The notes beneath the pieces were generated by a model. It saw only the letters and a list, made by a program, of their open reading frames with translations, had not been told where the DNA came from and searched no databases. 64,000 nucleotides of DNA. Source: Roseovarius aestuariivivens. Its GTDB lineage: Bacteria > Pseudomonadota > Alphaproteobacteria > Rhodobacterales > Rhodobacteraceae. The position numbers and the translations under genes were made by a program. The stretch covers positions 496,001-560,000 of the forward strand of contig NZ_SJEY01000001.1 of NCBI RefSeq assembly GCF_004761875.1, in the 5' to 3' direction. Of this stretch, positions 32,556 to 42,057 are shown piece after piece. Numbering within the stretch: position 1 is the first letter of the stretch; every line of letters starts with the position of its first letter.

Positions 32556-34810
32556 TGCCTGATCTTCTGATTGAGCTTTTCTCCGAAGAGATTCCCGCCC
32601 GGATGCAGGCGCGCGCGGCGGACGATTTGCGCAAGCGCGTAACAGACGGGCTGGTCGAAGCCGGCCTGACCTATGCCGGTGCAGCTGGATTCGCCACGCC
32701 TCGCCGCCTAACGCTGGCCATCGAGGGTCTGACTGCGGAAAGCCCCACTTTGCGCGAAGAGCGCAAGGGACCGCGCATTGACGCACCCGAAAAGGCGATC
32801 GAGGGGTTTCTGCGCGGCGCGGGCGTGTCGCGTGAAGATCTGGAAATCCGCGACGAGAAGAAGGGCCAGGTCTATTACGCCTCGATCACCAGGCCGGGCC
32901 GTCCCGCGGCCGACCTCGTGGCCGAAGTTCTGGAACAGGTGATCCGTCACTTTCCGTGGCCGAAGTCGATGCGCTGGGGCGGGGGAAGCCTGCGCTGGGT
33001 GCGCCCGCTTCATTCCATTCTGTGCATCCTGACCGATGATGCCGGTGAAGCACAGATCGTGCGGCTTGAGGTGGACGGAATTACAGCGGGCGACACGACC
33101 GAAGGGCACAGGTTCATGTCGCCGGGCCGCTTTGACGTTTCCTCGTTTGACGATTATGTGGCCAAGCTCAAGCGGGCGCATGTGATCCTCAATTCCGAGG
33201 AACGCGCGCGGCATATCTGGCAAGAGGCCACAAATCAGGCCTTTGCCGCCGGTTTGGAAGTGGTCGAGGATAAGGGCCTGCTGGCCGAGGTTGTGGGGCT
33301 TGTGGAATGGCCCGTGGTGCTGATGGGGCAAATCGACACCGAATTTCTCGACCTTCCAGCCGAGGTTCTGCAAACCTCGATGAAGGAGCATCAGAAATTC
33401 TTTTCGGTCAAGAACCCGAAATCGGGCCGGATCGAGCGTTTTGTCATAGTCGCCAACCGCGAGACCGCCGATCATGGCGCGACCATCCTCGCGGGCAATC
33501 AGAAGGTGCTTTCGGCCCGGCTTTCGGATGCGAAGTTCTTTTGGGAGAACGATCTGCGCATCGCGAAGGATGGCATGCAAGCATGGCTTGAAAAGCTGGA
33601 AAGCGTGACCTTCGAACGGCAGCTGGGCACGCAGGCGGCACGGATTGCGCGGATCAGGGCTCTGGCCAAGGAACTGGCACCAGCCCTTGGCGCGGACCCC
33701 GACCGGGCCGAACAGGCCGGGCGCGTGGCGAAGGCCGATCTGAGTTCGGAAATGGTCTATGAATTTCCGGAGTTGCAAGGCTTGATGGGGCGCTATTATG
33801 CGCAGGCCGCCGGGCTGCCCGACGATGTGGCCGCCGCCTGTGAGGCGCATTACGCACCCCTTGGCCCTTCGGATGCGGTCCCGTCGCATCCTGTGTCGGT
33901 TGCCGTGGCTCTGGCCGATAAACTGGACACGCTGACAGGCTTCTGGGCGATTGACCAGAAACCGACCGGCTCGAAGGATCCGTTCGCGCTGCGCCGCGCG
34001 GCACTGGGCGTGATCCGCATCGTTCTTGAAAACGGGCTGCGGCTGAAGCTCGACCGGTTCATCGACGCGCAGCTGCTGCGCCACAAGATCAACCTGAACG
34101 CCGGGACGGCAAAGGACAACGAGATCGACACGCTTGAGGAGGTCCTCGACGAGATCGCGGATCACGGCGTTTTCGGCGCGGCCTTCCGGGCCGTAATCGA
34201 CAAGGTCAAGGCCAAGGACAATCCACCCGAGACCGGGGATGGCAGCCTGTTGCGGACGGTGGGCGATATGGTGCCCGACCTGAGCACCGACCTGCTAGCC
34301 TTCTTTCATGACCGTCTCAAGGTGGTCCTGCGCGACCGGGGCATTCGCCATGATGTCATCGACGCTTGCCTCGGCTTGGGCGGTGGTGACGATTTCGCAT
34401 TGATCGCCGCCCGGGCACAGGCTCTGCAATCGGTTCTTGAGACCGAAGAGGGCGAGAATCTTCTCCAAGGGTTCAAGCGGGCCAACAACATCCTGGCTCA
34501 GGCAGAGGAAAAGGACGGGGTCGAGTATTCTTTCGGTGCCGATCCCAAATTCGCAAAGGACCCGACCGAAACCGCGCTTTTCCAAGCGTTGGAAGAGGCG
34601 GAAGCAAAAATCGCTGCCGCGAACGAAGCCGAGGATTTCGCCGCCGCGATGGCCGCTATGGCGGCGCTGCGCGGGCCGATTGACGATTTCTTCGAGGCCG
34701 TGCAGATCAATTCCAATCAGCAGGTCTTGCGGCGCAACAGGTTGAACCTGCTTTTCACGATCCGGCAAATCTGTCTGCAAGCCGCCGATCTGACCCGATT
34801 GGAGGGCTAG
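32555..34810 (+). CDS. glyS: Glycine-tRNA ligase beta subunit
   Basis: A 751-aa subunit needed for tRNA-Gly recognition. The start PDLLIELFSEEIPARMQARA, the SMRWGGGSLRWVRPLHSILC motif, the HD-domain region (residues ~430-520) and the C-terminal anticodon-binding DALR-like domain (FFEAVQINSNQQVLRRNRLN) are present. The ATG overlaps the previous stop codon. No other glyRS form is in the window. Length is close to that of other alphaproteobacterial GlyS proteins. Confidence 0.98.
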   Translation: MPDLLIELFSEEIPARMQARAADDLRKRVTDGLVEAGLTYAGAAGFATPRRLTLAIEGLTAESPTLREERKGPRIDAPEKAIEGFLRGAGVSREDLEIRDEKKGQVYYASITRPGRPAADLVAEVLEQVIRHFPWPKSMRWGGGSLRWVRPLHSILCILTDDAGEAQIVRLEVDGITAGDTTEGHRFMSPGRFDVSSFDDYVAKLKRAHVILNSEERARHIWQEATNQAFAAGLEVVEDKGLLAEVVGLVEWPVVLMGQIDTEFLDLPAEVLQTSMKEHQKFFSVKNPKSGRIERFVIVANRETADHGATILAGNQKVLSARLSDAKFFWENDLRIAKDGMQAWLEKLESVTFERQLGTQAARIARIRALAKELAPALGADPDRAEQAGRVAKADLSSEMVYEFPELQGLMGRYYAQAAGLPDDVAAACEAHYAPLGPSDAVPSHPVSVAVALADKLDTLTGFWAIDQKPTGSKDPFALRRAALGVIRIVLENGLRLKLDRFIDAQLLRHKINLNAGTAKDNEIDTLEEVLDEIADHGVFGAAFRAVIDKVKAKDNPPETGDGSLLRTVGDMVPDLSTDLLAFFHDRLKVVLRDRGIRHDVIDACLGLGGGDDFALIAARAQALQSVLETEEGENLLQGFKRANNILAQAEEKDGVEYSFGADPKFAKDPTETALFQALEEAEAKIAAANEAEDFAAAMAAMAALRGPIDDFFEAVQINSNQQVLRRNRLNLLFTIRQICLQAADLTRLEG

Positions 34811-34901
34811 CGGGCAAAAAGGGAAATGTCTTGCCTGCCTGACAAGTCCTTGCGTAAACAAACGGGTTGCGTATCCTGCGCAGGAAGAACAGGATGCCGC
34901 A

Positions 34902-37442
34902 GTGCAGCATGACATGACTCATATCACGCCGGTCACTCCGGACGCGCCCATTTCGGCGGAGACCCATGGCGGTCGTGCCAAATGCCTGCAGCGGCTGGTG
35001 CGCCTTGACCTGCCGGTGCCGCGCACCACAGCGCTGTCTTTCGAGGCGGTACGCGCCATAGCCGCCGGAGAGACGCTGGACATTGATGCCCTTCTGGCAC
35101 CTTTCGGTGAAGACGCCGTGCTTTGCGTGCGCCCGTCTTCCGAGGATCCGGACTGGGGCGGGCCGGGGGCCGTTCTCAACATCGGTATGAACGACGCGCG
35201 CTATGTGGATCTGTCGGATCGGATTGGTCGTACGGCAGCCGCCACGCTTTACCTGCGCTTCGTGCAGTCCTTTGCTGTGCATGTCGCACGGATCGATCCG
35301 GATGTTTTCGATGAGATCGACGACGATCCGGTCGTCGGCGTTGGGCAGGCGCTTACGGTCTACGAGGAAGAGGTGGAAGAGCCTTTTCCGCAAAACACCG
35401 CCGCGCAGTTGATCGACGTGCTGCGCTCCATGGCTCGGGCCTGGCAGGGAACAACGGCACGCCTGCTGCGGCAGGCCAAAGGGGCGCCCGCCGATGCTGG
35501 GCTTGGCCTGGTCGTGCAGGAAATGGCGCTTGGGTTTGGCGAGGGGGAGTGCGGATCCGGCGTGATGCAGCTGGTTGACAGCGTGACGGGCGAGCGCCGC
35601 TGTACGGGGCGCTACTTGCGTCAAAGCCAGGGACGCGAGGCGCTGAGACCGGAAACTGAGGCGATGTATCTGCAGAAGGACCCTCGCGGTCCTTCGCTGG
35701 AAGATCTGGCGCCGGACGCCTTCGCCAAGCTCAAGGTATATACCAAGCTAATGCGTCAGAAGCTGCGCGAGGAAATGCAGGCGGAGTTCACCATCGACAA
35801 TGGCGAGGTCTTTTTACTGGACGGGGTCCGCGTTGCCCGGTCGGCCCGCGCCGCGGTCGCGATCGCGGTGGCGCTGGCCGAGGACGCCATCATTCCGCGC
35901 GAAGAGGCGCTTTTGCGCATTCAGCCGCGTGCGCTCAACGAGTTGTTGCACCGGCAGATCGACCCCAATGTGAAGCGTGATGTGCTGGCCAGCGGAATCG
36001 CTGCGAGCCCCGGTGCGGCCTCGGGCCCGATCGTTTTTTCCGCGGCAGAGGCGCAAGCGGCGGAAAGCCGTGGTGAGCCCTGTATTCTCGTGCGGCGCGA
36101 AACCAGCCCTGAAGATATCCGCGGCATGCATGCTGCGGTGGGTGTGCTGACCGAGCGGGGTGGCACCACCAGCCATGCTGCCGTGATCGGGCGCGGAATT
36201 GGCCGGCCTTGCGTTGTCGGAGCCTCGGAAATCCGCTTCCAGACGCAGAAGAAGCGCCTGGTGTTCCCCGATGGGCGCATTGTGAAGGCGGGCGAGATCA
36301 TCACCATCGACGGCACCAATGGTCAGGTTCTGGCCGGCGAAGCCAAGACGCTGGAAGCCGCGCGAGACGATAGTTTCCGCACGCTGATGGATTGGGCGGA
36401 CGAGTTCCGCGACATCGAGGTGCGGGCCAATGCCGACACGCCGGCAGATGCAGAGGCCGCCCGACGCTTTAATGCGCATGGCATTGGCCTTTGCCGGACA
36501 GAGCACATGTTCATCGAACCCGACCGTTTGACCGCGATGCGCGAGATGATCTTTGCTGATACAGGCGAGGACCGCGCCCAGTCTCTGGAACGTATCCTGC
36601 CAATGCAGCGCGCCGATTTTATCGACCTGTTTCGGATCATGCAGGGCATGCCGGTCTGCATCCGGCTTTTCGATCCGCCGTTACATGAGTATCTGCCCTC
36701 CGACCGTGAGGGGATTCGCGAACTGGCCGAGGCGGTGGGCCTGCCGGTTTCGGACGTGACAGTCCGGATCGAGGCGATGGACGAATATAATCCGATGCTG
36801 GGCATGCGCGGCGTGCGCCTGGGCGTGGTCATGCCCGAAATCTACGAAATGCAGGCACGGGCTATTTTTGAAGCCACGGTGGAGAGCAGCCGCGAGGGCG
36901 ACCCGGTGGTGCCCGAGATCATGATCCCGCTTGTCTCGGCGATGCGGGAGGTCGAACTCGTCAAAATCCGTGTCGACGCGGTGGCCGCTGCAGTGCGAAC
37001 CGAGACGGGCCGCGATTTCACCTACCGTCTGGGTGTTATGGTGGAAACGCCGCGTGCGTGCCTGCGGGCCGCAGAGCTTGCGCCACATGTTTCGTTCCTG
37101 AGCTTCGGCACGAATGACCTGACGCAGATGACCTATGGTCTCAGCCGCGATGACGCGGGGCGCTTTATGTCCACCTATGTGCAGCAGGGCGTCTATCCTG
37201 AAGATCCGTTTCACACGCTCGACAAGGACGGCGTGGGCGAACTTCTCGAGATCGGTGCGCGTCGGGGGCGTGAGGCAAATCCGAACCTCACTCTGTCGAT
37301 CTGCGGGGAGCATGGCGGCAATCCCGAATCGATTGCGTTTTGCCGCGCGGCCGGTTTCGATTACGTTTCCTGCTCGCCGTTTCGTGTGCCTGTGGCGCGA
37401 CTGGCCGCGGCGCAATTGGCTGTCCGCGACAAGATCGAGTAG
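34902..37442 (+). CDS. Pyruvate phosphate dikinase-like PEP-utilizing enzyme
   Basis: An 846-aa protein of the PPDK/PEP synthase family. The swivel domain carries the phosphohistidine motif ERGGTTSHAAVIGRGIGRPC (His near 425), and the C-terminal PEP/pyruvate barrel has GLCRTEHMF, MLGMRGVRLG, SFGTNDLTQMTYG and SICGEHGGNPES (catalytic Cys near 801). The N-terminal nucleotide-binding region is divergent: GGKGANLAEM is reduced to HGGRAKCLQRL and the RSGARASMPGMMDT segment reads RPSSEDPDWGGPGAVLNIGM. The enzyme may be PPDK interconverting pyruvate and PEP, or a related enzyme with altered nucleotide use. GTG 34902 is taken as start; the in-frame ATG at 34914 is possible. Confidence 0.82.
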   Translation: MQHDMTHITPVTPDAPISAETHGGRAKCLQRLVRLDLPVPRTTALSFEAVRAIAAGETLDIDALLAPFGEDAVLCVRPSSEDPDWGGPGAVLNIGMNDARYVDLSDRIGRTAAATLYLRFVQSFAVHVARIDPDVFDEIDDDPVVGVGQALTVYEEEVEEPFPQNTAAQLIDVLRSMARAWQGTTARLLRQAKGAPADAGLGLVVQEMALGFGEGECGSGVMQLVDSVTGERRCTGRYLRQSQGREALRPETEAMYLQKDPRGPSLEDLAPDAFAKLKVYTKLMRQKLREEMQAEFTIDNGEVFLLDGVRVARSARAAVAIAVALAEDAIIPREEALLRIQPRALNELLHRQIDPNVKRDVLASGIAASPGAASGPIVFSAAEAQAAESRGEPCILVRRETSPEDIRGMHAAVGVLTERGGTTSHAAVIGRGIGRPCVVGASEIRFQTQKKRLVFPDGRIVKAGEIITIDGTNGQVLAGEAKTLEAARDDSFRTLMDWADEFRDIEVRANADTPADAEAARRFNAHGIGLCRTEHMFIEPDRLTAMREMIFADTGEDRAQSLERILPMQRADFIDLFRIMQGMPVCIRLFDPPLHEYLPSDREGIRELAEAVGLPVSDVTVRIEAMDEYNPMLGMRGVRLGVVMPEIYEMQARAIFEATVESSREGDPVVPEIMIPLVSAMREVELVKIRVDAVAAAVRTETGRDFTYRLGVMVETPRACLRAAELAPHVSFLSFGTNDLTQMTYGLSRDDAGRFMSTYVQQGVYPEDPFHTLDKDGVGELLEIGARRGREANPNLTLSICGEHGGNPESIAFCRAAGFDYVSCSPFRVPVARLAAAQLAVRDKIE

Positions 37443-37609
37443 TCTCGGGCCACTCTACGTCCAGATATATTGCGAAAAACGCGGATTTTCGCGGTAGGCC
37501 TCCTGCGTGAATGGGTCGCAACCGCACGGCTGGACCAGAGGCACCGCATTAGATATCTCCCAACAAATTTAGGCGGTCTTTGAATCGCAGTAATATAGGA
37601 GGCGAGACC

Positions 37610-38218
37610 ATGAAAAAACTCGCAATATGCGCTCTGGCGATGTTCGGCACTATGGCCGCAGCAGAGCAGGAAATGAATAAGCTTTACGAAGACGAACGTC
37701 GCGTGCTGTCCAGTCTTCCCAAGGATTCCGTCGCGCGGTATTTCGAACTGCCAGGAACTGAACTGGAATATTCTCGTGACTGGCTGGCCCGTCAGAACGT
37801 CAAGCCAGGCGGCAAAGAGTGGCGTTGCCTCGCAGAGGCGCTTTATTTCGAAGCGCGTGGCGAAAGCGTAAAAGGGCAGTTCGCGGTAGCCGAAGTTATC
37901 CTTAATCGCGTTGATAGTGCCGAGTATCCCGACACGGTCTGCGGTGTAATCAACCAGGGCACAGGTCGCAAGTACCAGTGTCAGTTCACCTATACCTGCG
38001 ACGGGTATAAGGAAGTGATCTCGGAGCCGCGCGCCTACAAGCGTGTGGGCAAGGTGGCGGCGATCATGCTTTCGGACGCCCCGCGGGATCTGACCGATGG
38101 CGCCACGCATTATCATACCAAGGCGGTGAACCCGCGTTGGGCGCGTAAATTCCCGCGTACGGCCACAATCGGCGTGCATCATTTTTACCGTATGCCGACC
38201 CGCGTTTCGTCCAACTAG
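37610..38218 (+). CDS. Cell wall hydrolase, SleB/CwlJ-like
   Basis: A 202-aa exported protein: short signal sequence (MKKLAICALAMFGTMAAA) then a Hydrolase_2 domain from about residue 75. The motif CLAEALYFEARGESVKGQFA, followed by VAEVILNRV, gives the catalytic Glu; CQFTYTCDG and ATHYHTKAVNPRWARKF complete the fold. The family cuts peptidoglycan as lytic transglycosylases. AGGAGG sits 8 bases before ATG 37610. The 167 bases upstream hold nothing I recognise. It precedes rpmG but that gene has its own promoter. Confidence 0.88.
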   Translation: MKKLAICALAMFGTMAAAEQEMNKLYEDERRVLSSLPKDSVARYFELPGTELEYSRDWLARQNVKPGGKEWRCLAEALYFEARGESVKGQFAVAEVILNRVDSAEYPDTVCGVINQGTGRKYQCQFTYTCDGYKEVISEPRAYKRVGKVAAIMLSDAPRDLTDGATHYHTKAVNPRWARKFPRTATIGVHHFYRMPTRVSSN

Positions 38219-38225
38219 AATACGG

Positions 38226-38251
38226 TTGACATACATTGGTGCGTCTATAAA
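38226..38251 (+). promoter_or_regulatory. Candidate housekeeping promoter of rpmG
   Basis: TTGACA (38226-38231) and TATAAA (38246-38251) resemble -35 and -10 boxes; the 14-base spacing is short, or the -10 may be shifted to TAAAAG with 16 bases. It lies about 70 bases before the rpmG start. Confidence 0.45.
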
Positions 38252-38320
38252 AGGCGGGCTTCAAGACGCATTTCGTGGGGGTGGGTTTCCTAACGCGCCC
38301 CCGCTGCAGGAGAGAGACCC

Positions 38321-38488
38321 ATGGCGAAGCCGACCACAATCAAGATCCGCCTGAACTCGACCGCCGGTACGGGGCATTTCTATGTCACAAAGAAAAACGC
38401 CCGCACGATGACAGAAAAGATGTCTGTGCGCAAATACGACCCCGTCGCGCGCAAGCATGTCGAGTACAAAGAAGGCAAGATCAAATAG
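38321..38488 (+). CDS. rpmG: 50S ribosomal protein L33
   Basis: A 55-aa protein: [40 protein letters not shown], then [15 protein letters not shown], a full match to bacterial L33 of the cysteine-free (zinc-independent) type. GCAGGAGAG is the ribosome binding site. It is monocistronic, with a promoter-like sequence upstream and a 15-bp terminator 22 bases after the stop. Confidence 0.97.
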   Translation: MAKPTTIKIRLNSTAGTGHFYVTKKNARTMTEKMSVRKYDPVARKHVEYKEGKIK

Positions 38489-38510
38489 GATCTCGCGGTT
38501 CTGGACGAAC

Positions 38511-38543
38511 AAAAAGCCGCGTCACTTTGTGACGCGGCTTTTT
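38511..38543. terminator. Rho-independent terminator after rpmG
   Basis: A perfect 15-bp stem AAAAAGCCGCGTCAC/GTGACGCGGCTTTTT with the loop TTT. T-runs flank both arms, so it can work in both directions. Confidence 0.9.
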
Positions 38544-38703
38544 CTTTGACTTACCTGGGCAAGGCCAAGCTCTCCACTCTACGCACCTCAATGTGACGCG
38601 TTTTGCCCTTTTGGCTGCGCGAGTGTTTTTCGAACAGGTGTGTGACTGGACTGCGGAATGGCGGTGCGCGGCAGTGCAACGAGGCTGAACAGGCCGAAAA
38701 AGA

Positions 38704-38732
38704 AAAAGGCCGGTCACAGAGACCGGCCTTTT
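38704..38732. terminator. Terminator of the Bax-inhibitor gene, bidirectional
   Basis: AAAAGGCCGGTC/GACCGGCCTTTT (12 bp) with the loop ACAGA lies 23 bases beyond the stop of the minus-strand gene at 38755. T-runs occur on both strands. The 160 bases between the two terminators hold nothing recognisable. Confidence 0.88.
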
Positions 38733-38754
38733 GCGTTTCTACAGATGCGTAGTG

Positions 38755-39474
38755 TTACTCGCGCTGACCGAGCAGGTTCAGCAGCATCATGAACATGTTG
38801 ATGAAGTCGAGGTAGAGACGCAGAGCGCCCATGATCGCCGACTTGCCGAGCCATTCGCTATCGCCATGATGCGCATGCGCAAGATACTCGTTCTTGATGC
38901 TCTGGGTATCGTAGGCCGTCAGACCGGCGAAGATCAGGACGCCGATAACAGAAATCGCGAACATCACCGCCGACGAGGCCAGGAAGATGTTGATGATCGA
39001 CGCCACGATCAGACCGATCAGGCCCATGATCAGGAAACTACCCCAGCCGGAGATGTCTTTCTTCGTGGTGTAGCCCCAAAGCGACAGGCCGGCGAACGAG
39101 ATGGCGGTGATCAGAAAGACCTGCGCGATCGAGAAATCGGTGAAGATCACGAAGATATAAGAGATCGACACGCCCATCACCGCTGCAAAGGCGTAGAAGA
39201 AAAGTTGAGCAGCCGCAGCCGACAGGCGATTGATCACGGCACCGAATGCGAACACCATGATCAGTGGCGCGAACATAACGATATAGCGGGTGAACCCGGT
39301 GAAGAGCGCGTTCATCATGGCCGCGTTATTGCCAACGGCCCAAGCCGCAGCAAACGTGAGCAGCATGCCTACGGACATTGTGCCGTAGACCTTGTTCATA
39401 TGGGCGCGCAGCCCCTCGTCAATCTCGGCGGCGCGCGCACCACTTGCCGTCCGGATTGTGTCGAATTCAGCCAT
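38755..39474 (-). CDS. Bax inhibitor-1/YccA family membrane protein
   Basis: A 239-aa protein with seven hydrophobic helices. Family marks: a soluble start AEFDTIRTASGARAAEIDEG, HMNKVYGTMSVGMLLTFAAA, FAPLIMVFAFG, AQVFLITAISFAGLSLWGYT and a C-terminal ALRLYLDFINMFMMLLNLLG with an Asp in the last helix. Members are pH-sensitive calcium leak channels or protease-interacting proteins (YccA modulates FtsH). Monocistronic, ending at a strong terminator. Confidence 0.94.
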   Translation of the reverse strand: MAEFDTIRTASGARAAEIDEGLRAHMNKVYGTMSVGMLLTFAAAWAVGNNAAMMNALFTGFTRYIVMFAPLIMVFAFGAVINRLSAAAAQLFFYAFAAVMGVSISYIFVIFTDFSIAQVFLITAISFAGLSLWGYTTKKDISGWGSFLIMGLIGLIVASIINIFLASSAVMFAISVIGVLIFAGLTAYDTQSIKNEYLAHAHHGDSEWLGKSAIMGALRLYLDFINMFMMLLNLLGQRE

Positions 39475-39586
39475 TCAAGCCTCCGATAAGTGACTCCTAC
39501 AAACCCCAGGATAGGGGTTTGCGGTAAATATCGGTAAGCGGACCTGTCATTTCAAGCGTTTTGGTCCGGAATTCGGACGGAAACAG

Positions 39587-39799
39587 TCAGTTTTCCGACC
39601 AATGCTCAGGAATATCCCAGATCGGACGGTGCGCTTCCTGCAGTGCCTGCGCGCGCGTGACGCCGATATCCCGCAGGCGTTCTGTGTCCAGCACAGCCAG
39701 CGCGCGACGTTGGCGTGCAAGCGCAAAAAGCGCGCCGAATGAGGGCAGGCGGCGGCGCAGGCGGCCTGCGGTGGTGGTGTCGGTGAGGAAGGTCATCAT
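39587..39799 (-). CDS. DUF1127-family protein, 70 aa
   Basis: The core RQRRALAVLDTERLRDIGVT, RAQALQEAHRPIWDIPEHW is a textbook DUF1127 domain. The N-terminus (MMTFLTDTTTAGRLRRRLPS) is basic. GAAAGGATTGA before the ATG is a good ribosome binding site. It is divergent from a LysR gene at 39921. I looked downstream for CcsR-like CCUCC hairpins (39490-39586) and found none, so the anti-SD array at 1.6 kb has no DUF1127 partner here either. Confidence 0.9.
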   Translation of the reverse strand: MMTFLTDTTTAGRLRRRLPSFGALFALARQRRALAVLDTERLRDIGVTRAQALQEAHRPIWDIPEHWSEN

Positions 39800-39920
39800 T
39801 CAATCCTTTCTGTTTCGTGATGTTTTGTCTCGAACCATCTTTTCTGTTGATATAACTGGCATCCCCGGTATGATTTTGAAAATGAATGTTTGATACGTAA
39901 CCCATCAAGGATCCTGATGT

Positions 39921-40796
39921 ATGCGAAATCTCGACATGACGACGCTTCGGTCGTTTCTCTCCGTCTCTGAACAGGGGGGTGTCACCCGCGCCGCACAGGT
40001 GCTCAACCTCACGCAATCGGCGGTCTCGATGCAGATCAAGCGGCTGGAGGACATGCTGGGCCTGGAGCTTCTTGACCGCACGGGACGGCGCGTGGCGCTT
40101 ACCGCTTCGGGAGAGCAGCTTTTGGGCTATGCGCGGCGGATCGTCGATCTCAACGACGAGGCGGTCGGACGTCTGACCGACAAGGTTTATGAGGGCGAGG
40201 TCGTTCTAGGCGTGCCGCACGACATCGTGTACCCGGTGGTGCCACGCGTGCTGAAAAGCTTCAATTCAGCTTTGCCTAGAGTAAACGTGGTGCTGAAGTC
40301 CTCGTCGACCAATCGTCTCCACGAGGCCCGGGCACGCGGAGAGTGCCATCTGATCCTGACAACCGAGTCCCAAGTCGCTCCGGGCGGAGAGACCTTGGCG
40401 GAGATCCCTTTGCGCTGGGTCGGGGCCATGGGCGGGCAGGTCTGGAAAAAGCGTCCTTTGAGGGTTGCGTTCTGCTCGCAATGCATCTTCCGGCCTTTCG
40501 CGTTGCGACGGCTCGAGGCTGCCGGGATCGACTGGGACATGATTGTGGAAACGGAAGAGGACCGTTCCGTCGAGGCGCTGATCAGCGCGGATCTGGCCAT
40601 TGGGGCGCTGCTTGAAAGCTCTATTCCGCCTCATCAGGAGGCGATCGCAGCGGCGGGCATGCTGCCTGAACTTGGCGTACAGCAGGTCAACCTTTATGGC
40701 GCAACCGAGCGGGACGAGATCACGGCAAAACTGGCCGATATGCTGCGCCAGGGCTATGCCGGATCTCCGGCCGTTCTGGCGAGGGCCGCGTCATGA
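39921..40796 (+). CDS. LysR-family transcriptional regulator
   Basis: A 291-aa regulator. The helix-turn-helix is LRSFLSVSEQGGVTRAAQVL with LNLTQSAVSMQIKRLEDMLG; the effector domain begins about residue 90 (GEVVLGVPHDIVYPVVPRVL). The gene is divergent from the DUF1127 gene, and the 121-base intergenic region probably holds its operator. The 3' end overlaps the convergent oxidoreductase gene by six bases. Effector and targets unknown. Confidence 0.92.
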   Translation: MRNLDMTTLRSFLSVSEQGGVTRAAQVLNLTQSAVSMQIKRLEDMLGLELLDRTGRRVALTASGEQLLGYARRIVDLNDEAVGRLTDKVYEGEVVLGVPHDIVYPVVPRVLKSFNSALPRVNVVLKSSSTNRLHEARARGECHLILTTESQVAPGGETLAEIPLRWVGAMGGQVWKKRPLRVAFCSQCIFRPFALRRLEAAGIDWDMIVETEEDRSVEALISADLAIGALLESSIPPHQEAIAAAGMLPELGVQQVNLYGATERDEITAKLADMLRQGYAGSPAVLARAAS

Positions 40797-41756
40797 CGTG
40801 GGAGTGATCACGACCTTGCCGGTCGATTTGCGGCTGCGCAAAAGCTCGAGCCCGTCCGCTGCCTGATCGAGGGGCAGGATGTGGCTGACATGCGGACGCA
40901 GCTTGCCCGCTTCGTACCAGCCGAAGAGCGTCGAGAGGCTGTCGGTGACGACCTGGGGCCGGAAGGCAAGGTATCCGCCCCAATAAAGGCCCATGACGGA
41001 TATATTCTTGACCAGCAGATGATTGGCCTTGATCTGGGGCACCTCGCCGCTGGCAAAGCCAATGGTGAGAACGCGTGCTTCGGGCTTGCAGGCGCGGAAC
41101 GCGGCGGTGAATTGGTCGCCGCCGACCGGATCATAGACCACGTCGACCCCGCCAAGCGCCCGGCACGCCTCTCGGATATCCTGCGTGCCGGCATCGATCA
41201 GGTGGTCGGCCCCGGCTTTCTCGGCAACGGCAAGCTTGTCGGCACCGCGCGCGCAGGCGATCACAGTTGCGCCCATGAGCTTGCCGATCTCGACCGCTGT
41301 AAGGCCCACGCCGCCAGCGGCCCCGAGCACAAGCAGCGTTTCTCCGGGCTGAAGACGGGCCTTGTGGTCGAGCGCCACGTGACTTGTCCCATAGGCGACC
41401 TGAAATGCCGCAGCGTCGGTGAAGCTCATGGCGTCGGGCAGGGCGACGGCGCGGTCAGCGGGAAAGACGCCCGCCTCGGCCAGGCCGCCCTGGCCGCCGA
41501 ACACGGCGATCCGCGTGCCGATTTCGGGGCTGCTGACATCGGGGCCGAGCGCGGTGACCGTACCGGCCACTTCCATGCCCAAGGTAAAGGGCGCATCTGG
41601 TGTGTCCTGATACTCTCCCTTGACCATGAGCAGATCGGCGAAGTTCAGTCCGCAAGCGCCGATTTTCAGGGCGATTTCACCTTCGCCTGGCTGAGGATCA
41701 GGGATGTCCATGATCTGCGGCGATGCGCCGGTTTTCTCGATCCTGAAAGCACGCAT
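40791..41756 (-). CDS. NADPH:quinone oxidoreductase, zinc-free MDR family
   Basis: A 321-aa medium-chain reductase. The N-terminal catalytic fold (KIGACGLNFADLLMVKGEYQ) lacks zinc ligands; the nucleotide-binding motif is VLGAAGGVGLTAVEIGKLMG near 147-166 and later YDPVGGDQFTAAFR. Such enzymes reduce quinones or activated alkenes with NADPH. ATG 41756 follows AGGAAAGGTATCGC. Stop overlaps the LysR 3' end. The 301-base space upstream (41757-42057) contains TCACGCAAA (41940-41948) and no gene I can support. Confidence 0.92.
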   Translation of the reverse strand: MRAFRIEKTGASPQIMDIPDPQPGEGEIALKIGACGLNFADLLMVKGEYQDTPDAPFTLGMEVAGTVTALGPDVSSPEIGTRIAVFGGQGGLAEAGVFPADRAVALPDAMSFTDAAAFQVAYGTSHVALDHKARLQPGETLLVLGAAGGVGLTAVEIGKLMGATVIACARGADKLAVAEKAGADHLIDAGTQDIREACRALGGVDVVYDPVGGDQFTAAFRACKPEARVLTIGFASGEVPQIKANHLLVKNISVMGLYWGGYLAFRPQVVTDSLSTLFGWYEAGKLRPHVSHILPLDQAADGLELLRSRKSTGKVVITPTS

Positions 41757-42057
41757 GCGATACCTTTCCTGGGCCAAAAGCGGGGCAATAGAAGCGTGCG
41801 TGCAGTAGACGACGTGTGCGCGGAAAGTCAAATCTCGGTTGCAGGTTGTAGGGTGCCTACCCAAAAGACTATACCGCCCGTTAAGATTGTAGGTATTTAG
41901 GACCGATCCCTTTTATGGGGAGCGATCAAGCTTGTTTTTTCACGCAAAGGTGGTAGCTTTCAGATGCGCTGCAGGGTTGCGCGGCGATAACAGTAGCAAG
42001 GTTGACGTGGGCAATTTGAAATACCGCGTACCAAAGTAATAAATGAAAGGATCCACC

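Noticed and set aside
39490-39586. A second CcsR-like array after the DUF1127 gene at 39587
   Set aside because: No CCUCC-type loop or tandem hairpin is present in this stretch.
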